64,000 bases of DNA from Pontibacter flavimaris (lineage in GTDB: Bacteria; Bacteroidota; Bacteroidia; Cytophagales; Hymenobacteraceae). Location of the stretch: contig NZ_LVWA01000008.1 of assembly GCF_001907195.1 (NCBI RefSeq), positions 106,398 through 170,397 of the forward strand, in the 5' to 3' direction. Position numbers and translations under genes: made by a program. Shown here one piece after another: positions 44,856 to 54,900 of this stretch. The first letter of the stretch is position 1, and each line of letters begins with the position of its first letter. Below the pieces are notes generated by a model, which had not been told where the DNA came from, did no database searches, and worked only from the letters and a program-made list of their open reading frames with translations.

Positions 44856-46406
44856 TTACTCATCCTTCCGCATCACCCAACTCAGGTTATACAGATCTCT
44901 GCGGCGGTCTTTCAGGTTGCGGACGCTTCCCGCGGTGTTCAGGTCCTTGAGCAAATCCAGGTCCAGGTCGGCAATTAGCGTCATCTCGGTGTTCGGAGTG
45001 GCCTCGGCTATCACGGCGTCGTGTGGGAAGGCAAAATCGGAAGGGGAGAAGACGGCGGACTGGGAATACTGGATGTCCATGTTCTCGACCTTCGGCAGGT
45101 TACCCACGCTTCCGGTGATGGCGACGTAGCACTCGTTCTCTATGGCCCTAGCCTGGGAGCAGAGGCGCACGCGCAGGTAGGCGTTCTTGGTGTCGGTCCA
45201 GAAAGGCACGAAGAGAATCTTCATGTCCATGTCGGAGAGCATGCGGGCCAGTTCCGGGAACTCCACGTCGTAGCAGATCAGGATGCCGACTTTACCTATG
45301 TCGGTGTCGAATATCTTGAGTTTATGGCCCCCGCGCATTCCCCAGTAGTGCGACTCGTCCGGGGTAACGTGGAGCTTGTACTGCGAGTCGTAAGTGCCGT
45401 CGCGGCGGCAGAGGTAGCTCACGTTGTAGAGCTTGTTGTCGTAGTACTCCGGCATACTTCCGGCAATGATGTTGATGTTGTACGACAGGGCCAGGTGGAT
45501 CATCCGCTCGCGGATCTCTTCAGTATACTCGGCCATACTTCTAATCGCCTCAGATGGCGTATCCTCGTTTGATAAGGCCATGAGCGGCGCGTTGAAGAAC
45601 TCCGGGAACATCACGATATCGGACTTGTACGAGCTTACGGTGTCCACAAAGAACTCAACCTGCTGCATAAAGTCGTCGATGTCCTTGATGGCGCGCATTT
45701 GCCACTGTACAATGCCGATACGCACCACGGTTTTCTTGCCCCCGATCAGCTTTTCCTTGTCCTCGTAGTACACGTTTATCCATTCCAGCAGCGTCGCATA
45801 GGCCTTGGAGTCGGTGTCGTCGGGGAGGTAGCCTTTCAGGATGCGACGGACGTGGAAGCCGTTGCTCAGTTGAAAAGAAAGCACCGGGTCGGAGAGCTCC
45901 TTGTTGCGCACCATCTCGATATACTTGGCAGGCGTAAGCTTGTTGGCGTAGTCCTTATAGCCGGGTATGCGGCCGCCGGCAATAATGCCACGCAGGTTCA
46001 GCTTCTCGCAGATCTCCTTGCGGGCATCGTAAAGGCGGCGGCCCAGGCGCAGGTTGCGGTACTCCGGGTGCACGAATACATCGATGCCATACAGCGTGTC
46101 GCCTTCCGGGTCGTGCGTTTTAAAGGAGCCTTTGTCAATGATCTGGTCGTAGGTGTGCTTGTCGCCATACTCGTCGTAGTCAATGATCAGGCTCAGGGCG
46201 GCAGCCACTACCTTGCCATTGTCCTCAATACAAATCTGGCCCTCCGAAAACTTCTTCAGCAGGTTAGAGAACTCCTTCCGGGTCCAGGCGCCGTCGATGC
46301 TGGAGTACACGGTTTCCATGATCTCCTTCACCTCTTTGTAATCTTTCAGCTCGAGCTGGCGCAGGAGCAATCTATGTTCAAAACTGGTTTCTTCTCGTTC
46401 ACTCAT
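44856..46406 (-). CDS. GNAT acetyltransferase / carbon-nitrogen hydrolase fusion
   Basis: A 516-residue two-domain enzyme; the start at 46406 (MSEREETSFEHRLLLRQL) is preferred over an upstream in-frame start with no homologous sequence. The N-terminal half (about 15-215) is a GNAT fold with acetyl-CoA loop VHPEYRNLRLGRRLYDARKE. The C-terminal half (about 228-510) is a nitrilase-superfamily amidase with the catalytic triad Glu in VMFPEFFNAP, Lys in YKLHVTP and Cys in ILICYDVEFPELA. Fusions of this kind are known in Bacteroidota and other phyla without an assigned substrate. It stands alone between two terminators. Confidence 0.93.
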   Translation of the reverse strand: MSEREETSFEHRLLLRQLELKDYKEVKEIMETVYSSIDGAWTRKEFSNLLKKFSEGQICIEDNGKVVAAALSLIIDYDEYGDKHTYDQIIDKGSFKTHDPEGDTLYGIDVFVHPEYRNLRLGRRLYDARKEICEKLNLRGIIAGGRIPGYKDYANKLTPAKYIEMVRNKELSDPVLSFQLSNGFHVRRILKGYLPDDTDSKAYATLLEWINVYYEDKEKLIGGKKTVVRIGIVQWQMRAIKDIDDFMQQVEFFVDTVSSYKSDIVMFPEFFNAPLMALSNEDTPSEAIRSMAEYTEEIRERMIHLALSYNINIIAGSMPEYYDNKLYNVSYLCRRDGTYDSQYKLHVTPDESHYWGMRGGHKLKIFDTDIGKVGILICYDVEFPELARMLSDMDMKILFVPFWTDTKNAYLRVRLCSQARAIENECYVAITGSVGNLPKVENMDIQYSQSAVFSPSDFAFPHDAVIAEATPNTEMTLIADLDLDLLKDLNTAGSVRNLKDRRRDLYNLSWVMRKDE

Positions 46407-46511
46407 TATGTGTTGGGAATTTTTATACTTGTAGCTATATACGTAGGCTTGCCATACTTTTGATATAGTATACCTCCAGCACCGGATAATGCAAGCGATA
46501 CCATGCAAAAA

Positions 46512-46546
46512 TAACGAAAGAAGCGCAGTTTGCGGCTGCGCTTCTA
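46512..46546 (-). terminator. Terminator after scoAB
   Basis: AAGCGCAG / CTGCGCTT with a 7-nt loop; the minus-strand continuation TCTTTCGTTATTTTTGC is T-rich. It lies about 28 nt past the scoB stop. Confidence 0.75.
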
Positions 46547-46571
46547 AGTATAGTTTCTCGTAAAGTGTACT

Positions 46572-47228
46572 TTATACTTGGATCTCGGGCACCTCGCCCT
46601 CCACAATCAAGTTGCCCGCCGTGGCGGCCCTGATGTCTTCTACCGTTACACCCGGCGCGCGCTCCAGTAATTTAAAGCCGCCCTCCACTACCTCCAGCAC
46701 GGCCAGGTCGGTAACGATCTTTTTCACGCAGTTTAGGCCCGTGAGGGGGAGGGAACACTCTTTTAGCAGCTTGGACGAGCCATCGCGGGCGGTATGCTGC
46801 ATGGCCACGATGATGTTCTTGGCGGCGGCCACCAGGTCCATGGCGCCCCCCATGCCTTTTACCATCTTACCGGGAATCTTCCAGTTGGCAATGTCGCCGT
46901 TTTCGGATACTTCCATGGCGCCAAGTATGGTCAGGTCCACGTGCTCGCCGCGAATCATGCCGAAGCTCTCAGCGGAACTGAAGATGGAGGACCCTGGAAG
47001 CGTGGTGATGGTTTGCTTGCCTGCGTTGATCAGGTCGGCGTCCACCGCATCCTCGGTAGGGAAGGGGCCCATGCCCAGCAAGCCGTTCTCCGACTGCAGC
47101 ACCACCTCTACGCCCTTTGGGATGTAGTTGGCTACCAGCGTGGGTATGCCGATGCCCAGGTTCACGTACATGCCAATCTTTACTTCCTTGGCAATTCGTT
47201 TTGCTATACTGTGTTTATCTAAAGCCAT
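46572..47228 (-). CDS. scoB: 3-oxoacid CoA-transferase subunit B
   Basis: Catalytic subunit of a CoA transferase that moves CoA between succinyl-CoA and an acetoacetate-type acid. The 218-residue protein (start [16 protein letters not shown]) shows the conserved [12 protein letters not shown], the catalytic Glu in [30 protein letters not shown] and [16 protein letters not shown] three codons before is an alternative start. It follows scoA by 9 nt. The pair would serve ketone-body use or branched fatty acid and amino acid catabolism. Confidence 0.95.
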   Translation of the reverse strand: MALDKHSIAKRIAKEVKIGMYVNLGIGIPTLVANYIPKGVEVVLQSENGLLGMGPFPTEDAVDADLINAGKQTITTLPGSSIFSSAESFGMIRGEHVDLTILGAMEVSENGDIANWKIPGKMVKGMGGAMDLVAAAKNIIVAMQHTARDGSSKLLKECSLPLTGLNCVKKIVTDLAVLEVVEGGFKLLERAPGVTVEDIRAATAGNLIVEGEVPEIQV

Positions 47229-47237
47229 GTCTCTCAA

Positions 47238-47936
47238 TTAAGCAGTTCTTACCGTACGCTGTTCGATGCGCTTCTCATACTTGTCGCCCTGGAAAATGCG
47301 CTGCACATAGATGCCGGGGGTGTGGATCATGTTCGGGTCGAGCTCGCCGGCGGGCACCAGTTCCTCCACCTCGGCCACAGTGATTTTTCCGGCGGCCGCC
47401 ATCATGGGGTTAAAGTTGCGAGCGGTGCCTTTGTAGACCAAGTTACCAGCGGTATCACCCTTCCAGGCCTTTACGAAAGAGAAATCTGCCTTCAGCCACG
47501 CTTCCATCAGGTACATTTTGCCGTTGAACTCGCGGCTCTCCTTGCCCTCACCCACCTCGGTGCCGTAGCCGGCAGGGGTGAAGAAGGCCGGAATGCCCGC
47601 GCCACCGGCCCGGATACGCTCTGCCAGCGTGCCCTGTGGAATCAGTTCCACTTCCAGCTCGCCGCTCAGCAGTTGGCGCTCAAACTCCGCGTTCTCGCCC
47701 ACGTAACTGGCGATCATCTTCCTTACCTGCCGCTTTTGCAGCAGCAGCCCGATGCCGAAGTCGTCCACGCCAGCGTTGTTGGAGATGCAGGTCAGGTCTT
47801 TTACGCCCAGGCGCAGCAGCTCCTGAATTGAGTTTTCCGGGATGCCGCACAGGCCAAAGCCCCCCAGCATCAGCGTCATGCCGTCCTGAATGCCCTGTAG
47901 CGCCTCCTGTGCATTTTTAACAGTTTTATTGATCAT
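47238..47936 (-). CDS. scoA: 3-oxoacid CoA-transferase subunit A
   Basis: Partner subunit of the CoA transferase above. The 232-residue protein has the family start [19 protein letters not shown] and the oxyanion and CoA-binding elements [38 protein letters not shown] and [17 protein letters not shown]. It is the first gene of the two-gene unit and precedes scoB by 9 nt. About 110 nt of upstream sequence has no obvious promoter element. Confidence 0.95.
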   Translation of the reverse strand: MINKTVKNAQEALQGIQDGMTLMLGGFGLCGIPENSIQELLRLGVKDLTCISNNAGVDDFGIGLLLQKRQVRKMIASYVGENAEFERQLLSGELEVELIPQGTLAERIRAGGAGIPAFFTPAGYGTEVGEGKESREFNGKMYLMEAWLKADFSFVKAWKGDTAGNLVYKGTARNFNPMMAAAGKITVAEVEELVPAGELDPNMIHTPGIYVQRIFQGDKYEKRIEQRTVRTA

Positions 47937-48249
47937 AGTGGGTGGAATTGGGAATGTTTAGCTGCCGGTGCGCAAGTTTTCTGTGTTTGCCTTACCGGCT
48001 CTTTCTTACTGTAGGTAATTTAGATATAAAAATAGGCATATAAAAGTATGGCTATCCCTTTTTCGGGTGAAATGGGGGAAAGGTTAGGTGAAAAGTTTCT
48101 GATCTCAATTTTCGCGCATACCTCGGGGATCTATAGTTTGCCATACTCTCCCGATGCAGTTGGCTCTAAAGCCGAACGCCAGTCTGCATCTACAGGCTGG
48201 CGTTCGGCTTATACTTTAAAGCATGGGATTGGCAAAGTATGGAAGCGCG
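47937..48249. other. Spacer between scoA and ribF
   Basis: No gene is supported in these 313 nt, although a 76-codon plus-strand reading crosses it. It contains the ribF terminator (48165-48212) and two AAGTATGG-type motifs. Confidence 0.65.
48165..48212 (-). terminator. Terminator of the ribF operon
   Basis: The perfect 14-nt arms AAGCCGAACGCCAG / CTGGCGTTCGGCTT enclose a 14-nt loop about 40 nt past the ribF stop. The T-run on the minus strand is short (TTTAG). Confidence 0.75.
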
Positions 48250-49182
48250 TTAGTGCAGGGCCAGAAGCTCTCTGGTAGCCTGCTTGTCTTTCTCCAGCTG
48301 TGCTTTCAGGGCATCCAGGCTCTCGAACTTGCGCTCCTTGCGGAGCTGCTCCATAAACTGCACCGTGATGGTTTTGCCGTAGAGGTCGCCGCTGAAATCG
48401 AGCAGGTGCACCTCCAGTGTCAGTTTTTTGCCTTCCACCGTTGGCCGGAAGCCGATGTTCATCATGGCCGGGTGGCGCTCATTCCCTATACTTGCCCACA
48501 CGGCGTACACGCCATTACCGGGTATGAGCTTATGGGCAGGCGGAAGCGCTAGGTTAGCCGTCGGGAAGCCGATCGTGCGGCCGATTTTGTCACCCTCCTC
48601 TACCACGGAAGTTAAGCTGTAGGGGCGCCCGAGGTAACTGTTGGCCGTGTCGATGTCGCCGCTTTCCAGCGCCTTCCGGATCTTGGTAGAGCTCACGCCC
48701 ACATCGTCCACATCCTGACGAGGAATTTCTTCCACCTCAAAACCATACTGTGCCGAGCGGGCCTTCAGATGCTCAAAGCTGCCCTCGCGGTTCTTGCCAA
48801 ACCGGTGGTCGTAGCCGATGATTAATACCTTGGTGTTGATAGCCCGAACCAGTATATCAGCGATAAAGCTGCGGGAGGAGGTACGGGAGAACTCCTTAGT
48901 AAACGGGATGATGAGCAGGTAGTCGATGCCGAAGCTACGAAGTTGCTCGGTGCGTTCTTCAATTGTGGAGAGCAGCTTGAGGTCGTTGTCGTCCGGGAAC
49001 AGCACCAGGCGCGGATGCGGCCAGTAGGTGATCACCACGCTTTGGCCGTTGCTCTGGCGCGCGCGCTCCATCACGCGGCGCAGGATCTTCTGGTGGCCCA
49101 CATGCACCCCATCAAAGGTGCCGCTTGTCACCACGGCGTGGCTCAGCTCCGGAAAATCAGCTATGTCACGAATTACCTTCAT
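48250..49182 (-). CDS. ribF: Bifunctional riboflavin kinase / FAD synthetase
   Basis: Phosphorylates riboflavin to FMN and adenylates it to FAD. The 310-residue protein has the N-terminal FAD synthetase nucleotidyltransferase domain (TSGTFDGVHVGHQKIL, FTKEFSRTSSRSFI, VGVSSTKIRKAL). The C-terminal riboflavin kinase domain follows (GRTIGFPTANLAL, NGVYAVWAS, NIGFRPTVEGKKLTLEVHLLDFSGDLYG). Its first 17 nt overlap the end of truB. It ends the tamB-to-ribF operon. Confidence 0.96.
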   Translation of the reverse strand: MKVIRDIADFPELSHAVVTSGTFDGVHVGHQKILRRVMERARQSNGQSVVITYWPHPRLVLFPDDNDLKLLSTIEERTEQLRSFGIDYLLIIPFTKEFSRTSSRSFIADILVRAINTKVLIIGYDHRFGKNREGSFEHLKARSAQYGFEVEEIPRQDVDDVGVSSTKIRKALESGDIDTANSYLGRPYSLTSVVEEGDKIGRTIGFPTANLALPPAHKLIPGNGVYAVWASIGNERHPAMMNIGFRPTVEGKKLTLEVHLLDFSGDLYGKTITVQFMEQLRKERKFESLDALKAQLEKDKQATRELLALH

Positions 49183-49864
49183 CCGCTTCCTCCAGCTGTT
49201 TTTTTCTGATCGCGATGATATCGTCTATAGTAAGGGCATCCTCCAGTTTATATTCGCCGATGCGCGTGCGCTCCAGCTTGGAGAGGTGCGCCCCCACACC
49301 CAGTTTCTGCCCCAGGTCGTGGGCCAGGCTTCGGATGTAGGTACCTTTGCTGCACACTACCCTGAACGCTAATTCAGGACCGTTTATACTTGTTATGTCG
49401 AAAGCGTCGATGGTGACGGAGCGCGGCTTCAACTCTACCTCCTTGCCCTTGCGGGCCAGGTCATAGGCACGCTTGCCATCTACCTGCACGGCAGAGTAAA
49501 TGGGCGGCACCTGCTCAATGGCACCAACAAAGCTCTGCGCAGCCTCTTTTATACTTTCCTCAGTCAGGTGACTGATGTCGCAGGTTTCGGTCACCTCGGT
49601 TTCGCGATCGTAGGAGGGGGTGGTTTCGCCCAGGCGGATGATGCCGGTGTACTCTTTCTCCTGCCCCTGTATCTCGTCGATGCGTTTGGTATACTTGCCC
49701 GTGCAAAGTATGAGCAAGCCGGTAGCCAATGGGTCCAGCGTGCCGGCATGGCCCACTTTCTTCACGCGGATGGTGTTGCGTACTTTCTTCACCACGTCGA
49801 AGGAGGTCCAGTCGAGCGGCTTGTTCAGGAGGAGTATTTCGCCGGCGGCAAAATCGTATTGCAT
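49166..49864 (-). CDS. truB: tRNA pseudouridine(55) synthase
   Basis: Converts U55 of tRNA to pseudouridine. The 232-residue protein starts with the family signature LLLNKPLDWTSFDVVKK and has the catalytic Asp44 in KVGHAGTLDPLATGLLIL. YSAVQVDGKRAYDLARKG and the RSLAHDLGQKLGVGAHL region support it. It is the short Bacteroidota form without a full PUA domain. It overlaps ribF by 17 nt and starts 2 nt after uppP, all in one operon. Confidence 0.96.
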   Translation of the reverse strand: MQYDFAAGEILLLNKPLDWTSFDVVKKVRNTIRVKKVGHAGTLDPLATGLLILCTGKYTKRIDEIQGQEKEYTGIIRLGETTPSYDRETEVTETCDISHLTEESIKEAAQSFVGAIEQVPPIYSAVQVDGKRAYDLARKGKEVELKPRSVTIDAFDITSINGPELAFRVVCSKGTYIRSLAHDLGQKLGVGAHLSKLERTRIGEYKLEDALTIDDIIAIRKKQLEEADEGNS

Positions 49865-49866
49865 CG

Positions 49867-50700
49867 TTATACTTTTAAGTCTACGCCCATGGCCAGCAGT
49901 GCCAACAATACCACGCCCACGGCAATTCTGTAGTAACCAAACATCTTGAAGCCATACTTGGTCAGGAAGCTGATGAAGAACTTAATCGCCGCCATCGCCA
50001 CGAAAAAGGCCACCACGTTCCCGATCAGCAGCAGCTGCAGGTCCTCGGGGTGAATCACATCAAAACTGTTCTGAATTTTTACGAGGTCAAACCTTAAAAG
50101 GTCCGAAATCTCCAGCCCCAGCAAGTCCGTCAGGAGCTTATAGGTGCCAGCGGCCAGCATGGTGGGAACGGCCAGAAAGAAGGAGAACTCGGCGGCCGTT
50201 TTCCGGTCGATGCCCTGGGCCAGGCCCCCGATGATGGAGGCGGCAGACCTGGAAACACCCGGTATCATGGCCAGGCATTGCGCCAGCCCGATGAGGAAGG
50301 CGTTCTTGTAGCTGATCTCGGTACTAGTGGAGTGGCGGAACCACTTATCAACGAAGAGGAGCACCACACCGCCCAGCACCAGCATGAGGGCCGTTATCAG
50401 CACGCTTTCCAGCATGCTGTCGATCAGGTCGTTAAACGCGAAGCCCAGCAAGGCAGCAGGAATGAAGGCAATGAGCAGCTTAAAGTAAAAATCAAGCCCC
50501 TGCACAAAGCGCCGCCAGTACAGTACCACCACCGACAGTATGGCCCCGAACTGTATGTTCACTGTAAAGATCTTGGTGATCGGTAACTCGTTAATGCCCA
50601 TCAGGCTAGAGGCGATGATCATGTGCCCCGTAGAGGAAATTGGTAAGAACTCGGTAAGCCCTTCAACAATGGCTAAAATGATAGCCTGCCAAATACTCAT
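49867..50700 (-). CDS. uppP: Undecaprenyl-diphosphatase
   Basis: Membrane phosphatase that recycles undecaprenyl pyrophosphate to the monophosphate carrier for peptidoglycan and O-antigen synthesis. The 277-residue protein has about eight helices and both BacA signatures: [20 protein letters not shown] near the N-terminus and [18 protein letters not shown] in the middle. It directly follows DUF3098: its ATG begins at the base next to that gene's stop codon. Activity would supply carrier for the polysaccharide locus as well as for the wall. Confidence 0.96.
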   Translation of the reverse strand: MSIWQAIILAIVEGLTEFLPISSTGHMIIASSLMGINELPITKIFTVNIQFGAILSVVVLYWRRFVQGLDFYFKLLIAFIPAALLGFAFNDLIDSMLESVLITALMLVLGGVVLLFVDKWFRHSTSTEISYKNAFLIGLAQCLAMIPGVSRSAASIIGGLAQGIDRKTAAEFSFFLAVPTMLAAGTYKLLTDLLGLEISDLLRFDLVKIQNSFDVIHPEDLQLLLIGNVVAFFVAMAAIKFFISFLTKYGFKMFGYYRIAVGVVLLALLAMGVDLKV

Positions 50701-50919
50701 TTATTTTTTTGTTTTGTCCTTTGCCATGATGGCGAAAAATTCAATGGCGAAGCCCGCCAGTACGATCAGCGGCCCCAGTGTGATGCCCAGGAACCCGAGG
50801 CCGTACGGCTCGGTGTCCAGCGTCATGATAAAGAAGCCAAGGGCCAGCACGGCAATGCCAGCCAGCATCAGTACGTAGTTCTTCCTGCCGAAGGCAAGGT
50901 TGTTTTTGTTTTCCTCCAT
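50701..50919 (-). CDS. DUF3098 small membrane protein
   Basis: A 72-residue membrane protein with two hydrophobic helices (VLMLAGIAVLALGFFIMTL and LGPLIVLAGFAIEFFAIM), a polar N-terminus (MEENKNNLAFGRKN) and a Lys-rich end. The layout and the LGxxIMTL motif are those of DUF3098, a family of unknown function found mostly in Bacteroidota between ftsX and uppP. It lies 4 nt downstream of ftsX and abuts uppP. A role in coordinating FtsX or UppP is possible but not shown. Confidence 0.9.
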   Translation of the reverse strand: MEENKNNLAFGRKNYVLMLAGIAVLALGFFIMTLDTEPYGLGFLGITLGPLIVLAGFAIEFFAIMAKDKTKK

Positions 50920-50923
50920 GGTG

Positions 50924-51820
50924 TTAGTATAGTTCGTCTAAAGACATGCCCAGGTATTTGCGCACGGCGCGGTAAGAGCTCATAAACCCGATGATCAGGC
51001 CCAGCACCACCAAAGCACCCATCAGGATGTAGGTCTGCTCGTCGTTGCGCAGCAGCTGCAGCTCCGAAATCTGGTTGTAGGTATACTGCATCAGGCCAAA
51101 CAGCAGGGCAGAGGCCAGTACGCCGCTCACCACGCCCTGCCAGGCGGCACGGTTCAGGAATGGGCGCTGGATAAAGAACGAAGTAGCGCCCACTAATTGC
51201 ATGCTGCGTATTAGAAATCGCTGCGAGTACAGGGCCAGCTTGATCGTGTTGTTTATCAGGATGATGACCACGAGCACCAGGATGGCGGCAAAGCCAATAA
51301 GTATGATGCTGAGCTTCTGGATGTTCTGGTTAATAGACTCAATGAGGCTCTCCACGTACTGCACCTCGTACACGCCGTCGACCTCCTCCAGGTCCAGTTT
51401 TATACTTTTGAGCATGGCCGAACTGGAGTGGTCGGCATCGATGCGGAGCACGTAGGCGTCGCGCAGCGGGTTGTCGCCCAGAAAGGTCATGAAGTCCTCG
51501 CCGGTCTCGTCTAAAAACGCCTTGGCGCCCTCTTCCTTGGAAACATAGCGTACCTGGGCCGAGTCGTTCTGGAAGGCGATGTATTCTTTGGCGGCGAAGG
51601 TTTTCTGCAGTCTTACCAGCTGCACCTCGGTCAGGTTGCGGTCCAGGTATACCTGCATTTCTATACTTTCCTTCACCTTCTCAGACAGTTTCTCGGCATG
51701 GATCAGCAATAGCCCGAACACCCCGATCACGAACAGCGCCAGCGTAATGCTGAACACCACCATCAGGTGCGGGTAATTGCCTAGTTTTTTCTTCTTAATG
51801 TGTTTTACTTTCGTCGCCAT
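50924..51820 (-). CDS. ftsX: Cell-division protein FtsX
   Basis: Membrane partner of the ATPase FtsE, with which it controls septal peptidoglycan hydrolysis. The 298-residue protein (start MATKVKHIKKKKLGNYPH) has a cytosolic N-terminus and TM1 (LMVVFSITLALFVIGVFGLLL). A periplasmic domain of about 120 residues contains EMQVYLDRNLTEVQLVRL. Three C-terminal helices follow (LIGFAAILVLVVIILIN, VSGVLASALLFGLMQ, ILMGALVVLGLIIGF). A longer reading exists upstream but is not homologous. FtsE is not in the window. It is probably cotranscribed with tamB, 88 nt upstream. Confidence 0.93.
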   Translation of the reverse strand: MATKVKHIKKKKLGNYPHLMVVFSITLALFVIGVFGLLLIHAEKLSEKVKESIEMQVYLDRNLTEVQLVRLQKTFAAKEYIAFQNDSAQVRYVSKEEGAKAFLDETGEDFMTFLGDNPLRDAYVLRIDADHSSSAMLKSIKLDLEEVDGVYEVQYVESLIESINQNIQKLSIILIGFAAILVLVVIILINNTIKLALYSQRFLIRSMQLVGATSFFIQRPFLNRAAWQGVVSGVLASALLFGLMQYTYNQISELQLLRNDEQTYILMGALVVLGLIIGFMSSYRAVRKYLGMSLDELY

Positions 51821-51908
51821 AGCTGTAGCCTTCCTCACAAAATTAGAAATATATTTCACAAAAGCGCAGGCGCAGGGCCCAAAGCCGCTAAAAAAGCCAT
51901 TCCATACT

Positions 51909-54900
51909 TTATAGTTCCAGCCGTGGATCAGAATCAAGTATAATGCGGTCGCGCTCCTGCTCCAGACGCTGCTGCCGGCGGGCGCGCTTCTCGCTGCCGA
52001 AAAGCTCGTGCAGGTTATCGAAGCGCTTGGTGTGCAGCAGGCTTATACTTTGGCTCTGGGTAATGCGGCGTGTGTAAATGTTGGGAATCGAGTTATACTC
52101 CAGCCGTGCGCGGAGCTCTCCGGATTGTGAGATATAGTAGTCCAGGATCCAGTTGCCCACATAGCCGTCTCCGCCCGCATCCTCGCGGCTGCCGCCAAAA
52201 CCGGTCTCGCTGGTTACGCGCAGGCGGCCCTGGAAGAACGTGTAGCTCAGACGCACCTGCAGCGCTGACAGCGCGTCCTGGCCAATGCTGCCCAACCCGA
52301 TATCCACCTCCAGGTTGCTGTCGATGCTGTTGAAGAAGTTGTTGAGCTGGCTGGAGAGCAGGCTTCCCAAACTGCCGCCCACGGCCCCTGCGCCAACGCT
52401 GCTGTCGAACTGCAGGGTGCCCTGCGGGGAGAGGCGCTGCAGCACCAGCAAACTGAATACCTGACGGTTCAGCTCACTCTCGTCATTTTTAATGGAGTTG
52501 ATCACCGAGTAGAGGTGTGTCTGTATTTCCTGGGGCAGTTGATCGAAGCTCAGGCCGAGCTGTATCTGTGGCGTGAGCAGCGGGCCGCGCAAGTCTATGA
52601 TGGACGTGACAGGATAGCGGCCGGATATCTCAGAGACATCCGCTATTCCGCTAAAGGAAGCCATCTGGGTGTAGTTGGCGCGAATGTCCATCACACCGGC
52701 GGTAGGGTCGCCGTTCCAGGTGATGGTACCGCCGGGCACTACTTTAAACTCGCGTGTAACCAGCCCCTCCAGCAGGTTCAGGTTGTAGGCTCCCTGCAAA
52801 ATCTCGAAGGTGCCATACATATTGAATTCGCCCCGCGTGTCAATGGTCATCTGGATGTCGCCGTTGCCGGAGCCCCGGATCACGTCGCCGGTGGTGCGGT
52901 CGATGATGATCTCGAAATAGGCGTCGTCGGTCACGTCCAGGTTAAAGTCCAGGTTGATGCCTGAAAGGTCAACCGTACGACTCTCAGCCTCCACTGCCAC
53001 CCCTGTGGCTGCCTCCGGGTTGTTGTTCACAAAGCGGATAAAGTCTTTCCTGGAGACGTCGGTCTGGTAGTCGAGCGGCAGCACGATGCGGGTGTTGGCG
53101 TCGCTGCGGGCATCCACCTTTACCTGCAGGTTCTCGGTTGGCCCCAGCACGCTGGCAGAGCCCGTGGCAAAGGCCGTCCCGTAGAAGAGCTCGTTCTGCG
53201 CCTCGGTGGTGTTGAGCACCATAAAGTTGCGGAAGCGCGCCTCCATGTCGATCACCATGTCTTGGAAACCGTCGTGGGCGATACCCCCCGTTACCGTGGC
53301 CTTGTTGCCGAACAGGTCCTGCAGCTGCGCATTGCGGAAACTGATGCTGTTCGGACCAAAGTAAATACGGTCGGAGAAGCGATAAGTAGTGTTGAGGTAA
53401 TCGAATGTGAACTGGCCACCCGATACCAGCACAGAGCCTTTCAGCACCGGGGCGTTCAGGTTGCCCAGCACCCGGATGCGCCCTTCCATGTTGCCGCCCA
53501 GGTCAGAGAACAGGCCGCGCAATACCGGCTCCACCAGCTTGAGGTTGGCCTGGTCCAGCACGGCGAGCAGGTCGAGTTGGTCTTCCTCCACCCGCGGGTT
53601 GTAGAAACCCGTGAGCGAGAGCACTTTTTTGTCGTTTCGCTGGATGCCCACATCCACCGTCGCGCGCTGGTTCGCCTTGGACCAGTCAGTGCTGCCCACC
53701 ACATCACCAATAAAAACATCATCCAGGTAAAAGGAATCCACTTGCATGGCGGCGTTCAGCATGGCTTCGTTGTAAAGGTCCTGCGCCGTCAGCTTTGCCG
53801 TTACCTCTCCGGCTATCTTCATGGGCAGGATCGGGTTCAGGTTGCTCAGCTTAAAGTTCTCCACGTTCAGCAGCAGGCGGCTATCAGGGTCCCCGGACAC
53901 TTCACCCTCGGCGCGAATCACCTGGTTCTGGTTCGTCAGGGCGAAGTTTTCAAATACCAGCCGTTTACCTGCCTCGCTTATATAAATGGTGTTGCCGGGA
54001 ATAAAGGCCCATACGTTTTGCTGCAGCGTAATGTCCGACTCGTCGAAGATGATCTGAATCTGGTTCTGCAGAAAGTTCAGGTCGCCGGTGATGAGGGCGC
54101 GGTTTTTCTGCAGCGGCTGCCGCAGGCTGGTAGCGAACTGTATGGTCCGCTCGCTCCAAATCCCCTCCAGGAAAAAATCCTGCGTAGGCCCGGCCCCCGG
54201 CAGTTCCTGCTGGCGCGAGGTGAAGAGGGCGGCCGCCAGCACGTCCGGGTTGTCCAGCATTTTGGAGGTATTCAGTTCGATGTTGTTGCCATACAAAGTA
54301 TAGCCGTCATACACAATCGTGTCGATGGCGGCATAAAGCTCCAGTATGGCGGTGGCATCGTGGCGGAAAGAGCCTTCCACCTTTGAGCTGTCGGATATAG
54401 TGAGCTCCGGCACAAGCAGCTCCAGGATAGGGTTGGCCTGCTTCAGGTTCATGGTATAGTTCACGGCATACTCGCTGGTCCTTTCCCGAGGCTTGCGGTT
54501 GTAGTAGGCCGCCGTTGCAACCGGATCGCTCTCAAAGTTGAGCTTGTACTCCTGAACCAGCGCCTTCAGGTCGGCAATCAGGGTGGTATAGTTGAAGTTG
54601 CCGTCCACGTGCAGGTCCAGCAGGTTCGAAGTAAGGTCGAGCGAACGCTGCCCGGCAGCTATCTCGGAGGCAACCATGACCGAGTCTAGCGAGAGACTGT
54701 TGCCCTGGTAGCTTACAAAGGCGCTGTCGAAGCGGGCGGTCCCCTCAAACTCATCGAGCCTTAGGCCCTGAAAGTTAAGGTTGGCCTCGGCGCTAAGTAT
54801 AAACGGCTCCTTTGTTAGCTGTAGGGCCTGAAAGTCGATGCGCTCCAGGTCGGCTACCATGTTAAAGGCCTTTTTCTGTTCTGCCAGGTTTACCTCGCCG

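Noticed and set aside
48048..48278. 76-codon plus-strand reading between scoA and ribF
   Set aside because: It crosses the ribF terminator hairpin and overlaps the ribF 3' end, with no homologous features.
53262..54386. Long reading opposite the tamB-like gene (374 codons)
   Set aside because: His/Val/Gln-rich shadow; the minus-strand protein has consistent family features.
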